Assembly (NCBI GenBank): GCA_018668095.1
Contig: JABIQF010000099.1
Span: forward strand, 1-6,754
Source: Cellvibrionales bacterium
GTDB taxonomy: Bacteria; Pseudomonadota; Gammaproteobacteria; Pseudomonadales; UBA7434
Direction: 5' to 3'
DNA length: 6,754 bases
This document shows positions 1-4,606 of this stretch, piece by piece. Below the pieces are notes generated by a model. That model was not told the origin of the DNA. It worked only from the letters and a program-made list of their open reading frames with translations, and ran no database searches. Made by a program: the position numbers and the translations under genes. Positions within the stretch are counted from its first letter, which is position 1. Each line of letters opens with the position of its first letter.

Positions 1-363
1 TCGAATCAGACCGTTGAAGGTTTGGTTGAGTTTATTGATGTGTTTCCAACATTAACGGACTTAGCCGGTATTGATACGCCAGCACAGGCGGCAGGTATGA
101 GTTTAGTGGGGCATCTTAAGGATGATAGTTTGCCTGCAAGATCAGCGGTTTTTCCGCGTTATCATGCGGCTGAAGCGATTCATACCGATGAATTTACTTT
201 AACTCAATGGTTTGGAGCAGATAAAAATGTTAAGGCGCAAATGCTTTACGATAATAAAATTGATCCAAATGAGACGCGTAATCTTGCCAATCAAGCAGAG
301 TATAAATCGGTGTTACGCGATTTGAGTAAGCAATTAGCAACGCATATGAAAACACGTAAATAA
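1..363 (+). CDS. Family S1 sulfatase, C-terminal part (5' end outside window)
   Basis: The reading frame is open from base 1 to the TAA at 361-363 and gives 120 visible residues, so the true start lies to the left. Two stretches are typical of the C-terminal half of S1 sulfatases: VEFIDVFPTLTDLAGI (compare the family's VEL.D..PTLLDLAG), and near the end MLYDNKIDPNETRNLA (compare ELYD...DP.E..NLA). The intervening HTDEFTLTQWF also fits the substrate-side strand of iduronate-2-sulfatase-like members. The formylglycine motif (C/S-x-P-x-R) and the metal-binding Asp residues lie in the missing N-terminal part and cannot be checked, so activity is inferred. The family removes sulfate esters from glycans, usually in the periplasm or outside the cell. 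The next gene downstream encodes a secreted beta-helix protein with a carbohydrate-binding module, which suits work on a sulfated polysaccharide. The specific substrate cannot be told from this fragment. Confidence 0.87.
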   Translation, partial: SNQTVEGLVEFIDVFPTLTDLAGIDTPAQAAGMSLVGHLKDDSLPARSAVFPRYHAAEAIHTDEFTLTQWFGADKNVKAQMLYDNKIDPNETRNLANQAEYKSVLRDLSKQLATHMKTRK

Positions 364-374
364 AAGCCTATTTT

Positions 375-463
375 TAGTTGTTGAGTCCCTACTAAAGGCT
401 GTTTGTAACAAGCTTGACACACTCTGTTACACGGTTTTTTCTTGCAAAAACACTCAACAACTA
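375..463. repeat. 12-bp perfect inverted repeat flanking a 65-bp spacer
   Basis: TAGTTGTTGAGT at 375-386 is the exact reverse complement of ACTCAACAACTA at 452-463. The left arm starts 11 bases after the sulfatase stop codon. The right arm overlaps a possible -10 element (TATACT, 462-467). The spacer contains the TTTGTAACAAG and CTGTTACAC sites described separately. A 12-bp match is unlikely by chance in a 300-bp gap. Its role is unknown: it could be an RNA stem at the end of the sulfatase transcript, a looping operator, or the ends of a very small mobile remnant. Confidence 0.6.
402..432. promoter_or_regulatory. Paired TGTAACA-type sites upstream of the beta-helix gene
   Basis: TTTGTAACAAG (402-412) and CTGTTACAC (424-432) share a GTAAC/GTTAC core (reverse complements of each other) starting at 405 and 426, which is 21 bp or about two helical turns. 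The first closely matches GTTTTGTAACAAAAC at 3312-3326 upstream of the PEP-CTERM gene. This suggests a common DNA-binding protein, but the regulator is not visible here and the assignment is inference. Confidence 0.35.
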
Positions 464-467
464 TACT
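439..467 (+). promoter_or_regulatory. Possible sigma-70 promoter for the beta-helix gene
   Basis: A good -10 hexamer, TATACT (462-467), lies 17 bp after a weak -35, TTCTTG (439-444). If used, the transcript would begin near 474 and carry a leader of about 190 nt before the GTG start at 664. The match is mainly in the -10. An alternative extended -10 (TGC then TATGTA, 487-495) lies just downstream. Confidence 0.25.
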
Positions 468-574
468 TAGTAGTAACGTTAGGTTTTGCTATGTAAAGCA
501 TTGATAAATAAATAGTTGATAAGTTTTAGTTTAATCGATGTCAGTAATAGCGCCCAAATGAATCGTGTTTTTAT

Positions 575-595
575 CAAGCGGAATCGCTTGTTTTT
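575..595 (+). terminator. Small hairpin with T-run (terminator or leader attenuator)
   Basis: CAAGCG (575-580), a GAAT loop, then CGCTTG (585-590) form a perfect 6-bp stem followed by five Ts (591-595). It could be the intrinsic terminator of the sulfatase transcript, although it lies over 200 bases past that stop. It could also sit inside the leader of the beta-helix gene. CGCTT (585-589) can alternatively pair with AAGCG at 603-607, giving two mutually exclusive hairpins. A 14-codon mini-frame (ATG 558, TAG 600-602) overlaps the stem, but it has no convincing ribosome binding site and I do not call it a gene. Confidence 0.35.
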
Positions 596-652
596 AATTT
601 AGAAGCGGCTTATTTTATAGTCAATAATAATTTTAATATAAAGTTATCAGTT

Positions 653-656
653 GAGG
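653..656 (+). promoter_or_regulatory. Ribosome binding site deciding a GTG start
   Basis: GAGG sits 7 bases before the GTG at 664. An in-frame TGA at 652-654 blocks any upstream start, and the ATG at 678 is out of frame. The GTG is the codon that yields a complete signal peptide. Confidence 0.7.
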
Positions 657-663
657 TTTTTTT

Positions 664-3210
664 GTGTTTGCAATCAAATGTTATAAGCGCACAGCGCTGC
701 TTTTATTGAGCCTAAGTTTATCTGTGACGGGTCATGTATTTGCAGCGGATTGGTATGTTTCTGCCGCTGGCTCAAATAATAATTCTGGCAGTTCAGAATC
801 CTCTCCTTACCAGACAATTAACAGAGGTATTACTCAGGCGTCAGCGGGGGATACCATTTATGTTATGGATGGGACTTATCGCAATGCCAATTTCGATACG
901 AATAAACAACTAGGGGTTAATCCTAGTAATTTAAGTAAGGGTGCAGTTGTCAACTTTAATAAGTCAGGGACAGCGGGTAATCCTATTACTTTAAGGAATC
1001 TCGAAGGTCATTCACCCAAGATAGAGTTCGATGGTTCTGGTGGTATCAATGTATCTAATGGCACGAGTCATATTATTATTGAAGGTTTTGAAATAGAGGG
1101 ACCCTCGCAATTTATTGACTATGACCAAGCTATAGCGAATAGAAATTATAAAATTTTGGTGGCTGAAGATAATGACCCAAATACTTCTTTTGGTCGCAAC
1201 TATTTTGCAGGTAAGGGCATTTGGGGTTATGGCGTTCATAGCCATGTTATCGTAAGAAATAACGTGGTTTACAATACTCCTGGCTCGGCTATCCGTTTTA
1301 ATGATGCGGATTATGCAACGATTGAGTATAACGAAGTCTATAACACAACTTGGTGGACAACTTCGGCGTCCAGCGCCATTGTCTATGCAGAAACAATTTC
1401 TGCTGCGGGTGATAACGGCACTGAGATTAAGATGATTATGCGTGGCAATGTCGTGTATAACTCTTGGAACCGCATTCCTTTTTATGTTACTCAGCTACCC
1501 GATAACGCTAATGGCCCTGGCGGCAATTACGGCACCGCTAGCCAAAATAATATTCTTGATGGCCAAGGACTTTACGTGACACGTAGCGATCCTGGTTATG
1601 CGGGAACTTTCTTATTTGAAAATAACTTGCTGGTCAATAACGGTAAAAACGGTATTAACTTTGATCACTCAGAAGCGGCGCGAGCTATTTATCGCAACAA
1701 CACACTCTATTTCAACGGCGTTCATGACATTATTCAAGACTTGTCAGTAGCTGCGGGTAATCCTCGTCATGTTGGTTCAAATAAAGTTGCTGGCATAAAA
1801 GCTAATGATGTATTTGCTGTGGAAGTTGCTAACAATATTATTGTGACGCGTAATGACCAATACTCAGCACTCTCATTAGTGAATGTGATTGGTTCAAAAA
1901 GCACATCAAATAATATTTTTGTTAATGGCACTTTTAATCAATCAAATGCCAGTGATCAAATTAATGTTGATCCCTTATTTATTAATGCACCAGCAGTAGT
2001 GAATGGCGCCATTAATATGAGTGGCTTAGACTTTTCAGTTGACGGTACTTCGCCGGCGATTAATGCGGGTAACTCCAGTTACACGCCTGATAACGACATT
2101 GATGGCGTTGCAAGGCCAGTGTTACCTGAGTCCATTGTTGCGGCCTCTAGTTTTGAAAGCTCTCTTGATGGTTGGAATGGCTTTGGTTCAACGGTGGCAT
2201 CAAGTTCAGCAGAGGCTAAAACGGGTGTTAATAGTATTTATACGAGCAATAGAGCTTTTAATTATTCCAGCCCAAGATTCTATTTAAATGGCCTATTAAC
2301 GGTAGGTGAAACTTATTCGATCTCTGTATGGGTTAAGTTGGCGGCCAATGTTTCAGGTACCACTCGAATCTCAATTAAGCGCACTTTAGCTGGCGTGGCA
2401 AGTTATTCTAATTCTTCAGAAGTGACTGCATCTAATGCAAATTGGGAGCAGTTAACTTGGGATTATACACACAGCGCTTCTGACGATACCTTTCTTTATG
2501 TCAAAGGCCCAGCGAACCCCGCTTCAGGTAAAGAATTTTATATTGATGATTTTTCTATCGTTCCTCAAGGCTCCGCCAGTGTCGACTTTGCCTCTATTGG
2601 CGACGTCGTTGATATTGGCGCTTATGAGTTTAAGGATTCGGGTCAAGATGCCGATGCCGATAGCATTAATGATGACTTAGATAATTGTCCTAACACGCCG
2701 AATAGTGATCAGTTGAATTTAGATAATGATAGTTTTGGTGACGCTTGTGACGATGATATTGATGGCGATACCGTCCTTAATGTTAATGATAACTGTCCTT
2801 CGGTTGCTAACACCGATCAGCAAGATTCTGATAATGATCTCACGGGGAATGCCTGTGATAGCACGCCTAATGGCGATACCGATTTAGATACTATCGATAA
2901 CGCAACGGATAATTGTCCCGCGGTAGCTAATACCGATCAAAATGATATTGACCAAGATAATCTGGGTGATGTCTGTGATTTGGACATCGATGGTGATGGC
3001 GTTCCTAATGCCATTGAGCTGGCTGTAGGTACCAACCCCAGTAATGCGAATGATGCAGCTCAAGCCGCTCAAGCCGTTATTGATGGCCTTAATAATGGCG
3101 GAACCGGGGATGTTGAAGAAGTGCAGATACCGATGATAGGGGGTGCAGGCTTACTTGTGCTGGGCTTATCAATGCTGGGAATGGGTGCGCTGCGAGCAAG
3201 AAAAAAATAG
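664..3210 (+). CDS. Secreted right-handed beta-helix protein with CBM4/9-like module, thrombospondin type-3 repeats and C-terminal sorting tail
   Basis: This is a complete 848-residue protein starting at GTG. Residues 1-27 form a Sec signal peptide (K5, K8, R9, then a Leu/Ser-rich core, cut near VFA|AD). Residues 29-73 match the N-terminal cap of pectate-lyase-like proteins (DWYVSAAGS, SPYQTI, GDTIYVMDGTYR). Residues of about 100-450 carry Asn-rich beta-helix coils such as RNNVVYNT, EYNEVYNT and ENNLLVNN. SPAINAG...DIDGVARP (463-485) begins the usual C-terminal cap. Residues of about 492-634 resemble a CBM4/9 module: SSFESSLDGWNGFG, GETYSISVWVKL and FYIDDFSI. VDIGAYEF (649-656) completes the cap. 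Residues 662-779 hold Asp-rich thrombospondin type-3 repeats with three Cys pairs (675/695, 711/731, 751/771), expected to bind calcium. The tail 822-848 (IPM, hydrophobic span, RARKK) is a cell-surface sorting signal of the IPTL/PEP-CTERM type. The fold is shared by polysaccharide lyases, hydrolases and non-enzymatic surface proteins. I cannot identify catalytic residues, so enzymatic action on a (sulfated) glycan is inferred from the CBM and the upstream sulfatase. Confidence 0.88.
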   Translation: MFAIKCYKRTALLLLSLSLSVTGHVFAADWYVSAAGSNNNSGSSESSPYQTINRGITQASAGDTIYVMDGTYRNANFDTNKQLGVNPSNLSKGAVVNFNKSGTAGNPITLRNLEGHSPKIEFDGSGGINVSNGTSHIIIEGFEIEGPSQFIDYDQAIANRNYKILVAEDNDPNTSFGRNYFAGKGIWGYGVHSHVIVRNNVVYNTPGSAIRFNDADYATIEYNEVYNTTWWTTSASSAIVYAETISAAGDNGTEIKMIMRGNVVYNSWNRIPFYVTQLPDNANGPGGNYGTASQNNILDGQGLYVTRSDPGYAGTFLFENNLLVNNGKNGINFDHSEAARAIYRNNTLYFNGVHDIIQDLSVAAGNPRHVGSNKVAGIKANDVFAVEVANNIIVTRNDQYSALSLVNVIGSKSTSNNIFVNGTFNQSNASDQINVDPLFINAPAVVNGAINMSGLDFSVDGTSPAINAGNSSYTPDNDIDGVARPVLPESIVAASSFESSLDGWNGFGSTVASSSAEAKTGVNSIYTSNRAFNYSSPRFYLNGLLTVGETYSISVWVKLAANVSGTTRISIKRTLAGVASYSNSSEVTASNANWEQLTWDYTHSASDDTFLYVKGPANPASGKEFYIDDFSIVPQGSASVDFASIGDVVDIGAYEFKDSGQDADADSINDDLDNCPNTPNSDQLNLDNDSFGDACDDDIDGDTVLNVNDNCPSVANTDQQDSDNDLTGNACDSTPNGDTDLDTIDNATDNCPAVANTDQNDIDQDNLGDVCDLDIDGDGVPNAIELAVGTNPSNANDAAQAAQAVIDGLNNGGTGDVEEVQIPMIGGAGLLVLGLSMLGMGALRARKK
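2137..2565 (+). other. CBM4/9-like carbohydrate-binding module inside the beta-helix gene
   Basis: Residues of about 492-634 follow the CBM_4_9 pattern: an N-terminal FES.LDGW.GFG strand, the AKTGVNSIYTSNR turn, GETYSISVWVKL, a NWEQLTWDYT strand, then FYIDDFSIVP at the end. The family binds polysaccharide chains such as xylan or beta-glucans in a beta-sandwich cleft. The ligand here cannot be predicted. The module is placed between two halves of the beta-helix cap motif. Confidence 0.75.
2647..3000 (+). repeat. Thrombospondin type-3 repeat region of the beta-helix protein
   Basis: Residues 662-779 contain three units of the form D.DNCP..(x)N.DQ.D.D.D..GD.CD, with Cys pairs 675/695, 711/731 and 751/771 and very dense Asp/Asn. 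In this family the Asp residues bind calcium and the Cys residues form disulfides, giving a rigid stalk. Here the stalk would hold the catalytic or binding part away from the membrane tail. The only other Cys in the protein, C6, is in the signal peptide. Confidence 0.85.
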
Positions 3211-3216
3211 CTTAGT

Positions 3217-3262
3217 GGTTTGAGCAGTCTTTGCTTTTAAAGGTACTAAACCTATTTGTTTT
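3217..3262 (+). terminator. Weak candidate terminator after the beta-helix gene
   Basis: GGTTT (3217-3221) can pair with AAACC (3248-3252), with a smaller AGTC-TTT/AAAG-ACT stem inside, followed by a T-rich stretch (3253-3262). The stem is interrupted and GC-poor, so this is only the best candidate in the region. Confidence 0.22.
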
Positions 3263-3311
3263 TATAGCGTTATCGTCTTTGGGTCAGCGTTTTAGCGGTC
3301 TCAATGTCTAT

Positions 3312-3387
3312 GTTTTGTAACAAAACGCTTTGTTTTGATACAAAAATTATGGCTCTGATACAAAAAACGAATAGACGCTTACAAAGC
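3312..3387. promoter_or_regulatory. Phased array of near-palindromic operator-like sites upstream of the PEP-CTERM gene
   Basis: Four related sites follow one another. They are GTTTTGTAACAAAAC (3312-3326, perfect 7-bp arms), TTTTGATACAAAA (3333-3345, 5-bp arms), CTGATACAAAAAA (3355-3367) and CGCTTACAAAGC (3376-3387). Their five-base cores (GTAAC, GATAC, GATAC, CTTAC) start at 3317, 3337, 3357 and 3378, so the spacing is 20, 20 and 21 bp. Regular two-turn spacing is what is expected when copies of one protein bind the same face of the helix. The array lies about 50-125 bp before a possible -10 at 3436, a position typical for an activator. The binding protein is unknown. Confidence 0.5.
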
Positions 3388-3606
3388 AGGGTGATAAGTT
3401 TAAAGTCGATTTTTTGTACAAATCAATGCTGTGGATGTAATTGCTTCAATACAGAGTAAGTCCCTGTATATGAAGTAAATCAATGCAAGTATCTAAGCTT
3501 TAAGTGCAAGAATTAATAATAAAAAAGCAAAAAACTTTGAAATAAAATAATAAATATACAGCCCCTAATTTTAAGAATAAAAATAAGTTACCCCTGGAGA
3601 TAGGCT

Positions 3607-4332
3607 ATGAAAGTACTAAAAAACTCATTTCTAATGTTGGCTATAACTTCTAGTGCTGCATCAAACGCCGCGATGGTTTTTGATTACAGTAATGGAGAGG
3701 GATCATCGTTTAACCAACCTCAATTTGACGTCACTGTTACCAATGCTGATGACGGTCAAGAATACCGCTTACAAGCAACGACTACATCGGACCGCGCACT
3801 AGCTTTGCAAGCAGGTGGTACTGGTCTAGGTGTAGGTCTTTCAGCTGGCGCTAACCCTTGGTGGATCGGCAGCGGCGAATCAATTACATTCGCTTTATTT
3901 GATAGCGCAAACAATGCCGTAGACTTTACTCTTTCTGGTTTTGCAACAGCGCCTACCGCCAAGTTGGGTTGGGACGAAAGAGTGACAGTTGATATTGCTG
4001 GTAACTCTTACAGCACGGGTGGTAACAATGCCAATACTGCTGAATCAATTAATCTTTCAGATGCCAACGCAATGTCTACAAACCCTCTGTATCCAAACGC
4101 GCGCGGCTCTCAACATGGTTGGGGTGCAGATGGTGCAGACGGTGCAGATGTTGATAGTTCTTTCACTTTAACTGGCGCAGCTGCAGTTAATGGCCAAACG
4201 ACTAACTATAGACTTCAATCTGTCACGTTAGAGTTGGCACCAACAGCTGTTCCTGTTCCTGCAGCCGCTTGGTTGTTTGGCTCGGCAATGGTTGGTTTAG
4301 TGGGTATTTCTCGCAAACGCTCAGCGGTTTAA
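3607..4332 (+). CDS. PEP-CTERM sorted surface protein of unrecognised family (single domain)
   Basis: This is a complete 241-residue protein. The ATG is 6 bases after GGAGA (3596-3600). Residues 1-21 or 1-22 form a signal peptide (K2, K5, hydrophobic core, SNA|A). The mature part, about 23-213, has no Cys and reads as a Gly/Asn/Thr-rich beta domain. It shares a pattern with each domain of the next gene: GLGV, then GE.(I/L).F.L, then V.F....F.T, then DER(124-125)V.V...G.SY, then GWG (W172), then SSFTL, then T.YRLQS(V)TLEL. Residues 215-241 are a PEP-CTERM signal: VPVPAAAWLFGS, a hydrophobic span and RKR. Exosortase/EpsH-type systems recognise such tails, cut the protein and release or attach it at the surface. 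Such proteins are often linked to extracellular polysaccharide or floc formation. No exosortase is visible in the window. The function of the main domain is unknown. Confidence 0.85.
   Translation: MKVLKNSFLMLAITSSAASNAAMVFDYSNGEGSSFNQPQFDVTVTNADDGQEYRLQATTTSDRALALQAGGTGLGVGLSAGANPWWIGSGESITFALFDSANNAVDFTLSGFATAPTAKLGWDERVTVDIAGNSYSTGGNNANTAESINLSDANAMSTNPLYPNARGSQHGWGADGADGADVDSSFTLTGAAAVNGQTTNYRLQSVTLELAPTAVPVPAAAWLFGSAMVGLVGISRKRSAV
4123..4149 (+). repeat. Three tandem 9-bp repeats GGTGCAGAY (Gly-Ala-Asp)
   Basis: Three in-frame copies encode GADGADGAD just after the GWG motif of the PEP-CTERM protein. The corresponding loop in the downstream protein's domains lacks it. Such short repeats can change copy number by slippage without breaking the frame. 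Confidence 0.75.
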
Positions 4333-4339
4333 GCTGGTT

Positions 4340-4370
4340 AAAAAACCCCTCTGATTAGGAGGGGTTTTTT
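4340..4370. terminator. Strong intrinsic terminator after the PEP-CTERM gene
   Basis: AAAAAACCCCTC (4340-4351) pairs perfectly with GAGGGGTTTTTT (4359-4370) around a 7-base loop, and more Ts follow. It begins 8 bases after the stop codon. The A-run on the other arm makes it potentially active in both directions. It separates this gene from the next, which therefore needs its own promoter. Confidence 0.92.
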
Positions 4371-4392
4371 AATTTTATATCGATTAAAAATT

Positions 4393-4437
4393 AGCAATCT
4401 AAATAGTTATTGATTGCTTAATAAGCAAAAAAAAGCT
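4393..4437. repeat. Small inverted repeats after the terminator
   Basis: AGCAATC (4393-4399) is the reverse complement of GATTGCT (4412-4418), with a 12-base spacer. A second small one follows, AAGC then eight As then GCTT (4423-4438 region). No T-run follows the first. The role is unknown; protein binding or a short RNA stem are both possible. Confidence 0.3.
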
Positions 4438-4442
4438 TTAAA

Positions 4443-4481
4443 TTTTGTATCAGTGTGTATCAAAAATGACTCTTGATACAT
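4443..4481. promoter_or_regulatory. Cluster of TTGATACA/TGTATCAA sites upstream of the multidomain gene
   Basis: TTTTGTATCAG (4443-4453), GTGTATCAAAAA (4455-4466) and TTGATACAT (4473-4481) share GTATC or its complement GATAC, with cores starting at 4447, 4457 and 4475. They match the sites at 3333-3367, partly in the opposite orientation. Spacing here is 10 and 18 bp, less regular than in the other array. They end about 50 bp before the candidate -10 at 4532. Confidence 0.45.
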
Positions 4482-4528
4482 CGTGCCACCTTTCTACGGC
4501 CTTTGAACATACCATTCTCCGTTTACTG

Positions 4529-4537
4529 TGCTGTAAT
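4529..4537 (+). promoter_or_regulatory. Candidate extended -10 promoter for the multidomain gene
   Basis: TG (4529-4530), one base, then TGTAAT (4532-4537) form an extended -10 with five of six consensus bases. No -35 lies at the right distance (TTGAAC at 4503-4508 is 23 bp away), which fits a promoter that depends on an activator. Transcription would begin near 4544, leaving a leader of about 63 nt. Confidence 0.35.
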
Positions 4538-4606
4538 CAAAGAACAAGAAGAAATTACTAGCAAAAAATATAAAAAATATACAAGAAATATATATAGGGG
4601 AACACA

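Larger units (their letters stand above)
3211..3606. other. 396-bp intergenic gap between the beta-helix and PEP-CTERM genes
   Basis: I see no credible gene. The first 50 bases may hold a weak terminator, and 3312-3387 holds the phased site array (both listed separately). A perfect 10-bp palindrome TTTGTACAAA lies at 3413-3422. AAATCAATGC is directly repeated at 3420-3429 and 3477-3486. ATACAG (3449-3454) and CTGTAT (3464-3469) form a 6-bp inverted repeat. A weak promoter is possible (TTGTAC 3414-3419, 16 bp, TGTAAT 3436-3441), which would give a leader of about 160 nt. From 3500 on the sequence is very A-rich up to the ribosome binding site GGAGA (3596-3600). Confidence 0.5.

Noticed and set aside
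22..363. A TTG at 22 as the start of a separate 113-residue gene
   Set aside because: The frame is open from base 1 and the residues before it continue the sulfatase pattern. This is an internal codon of a gene truncated by the window edge.
664..723. A lipoprotein signal because of Cys6
   Set aside because: The Cys is before the hydrophobic core and no lipobox surrounds it. The cleavage site is an ordinary Ala-x-Ala-type site near residue 27.
1012..1245. Minus-strand frame inside the beta-helix gene
   Set aside because: It lies fully inside a well-supported coding region, has no ribosome binding site and no recognisable motif.
2039..2680. Plus-strand overlapping frames (2039-2287 and 2498-2680) in the CBM region
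   Set aside because: They are out-of-frame shadows of the CBM coding sequence, whose own frame gives clear family motifs.
2647..3000. The repetitive Asp-codon region as a CRISPR array or DNA satellite
   Set aside because: Repeats are degenerate at the DNA level, in frame, and translate into standard thrombospondin type-3 units.
2884..3072. Minus-strand frame over the thrombospondin type-3 repeats
   Set aside because: It arises because the reverse complement of repeated GAT/AAT codons rarely contains stops. The Ile-rich product shows no domain. The same holds for the minus-strand frame at 5243-5464.
3431..3446. Possible sigma-54 promoter (TGG...TTGC), since some PEP-CTERM genes are RpoN-dependent
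   Set aside because: The GG and GC are 8 bases apart instead of 10. A TGGCAC on the minus strand at 4483-4488 has no matching TTGC. I see no sigma-54 promoter.
3756..3962. Minus-strand frame inside the PEP-CTERM gene
   Set aside because: It is wholly contained in a gene with signal peptide and sorting tail, with no start signal of its own. The plus-strand frame at 3989-4171 is likewise a shadow.
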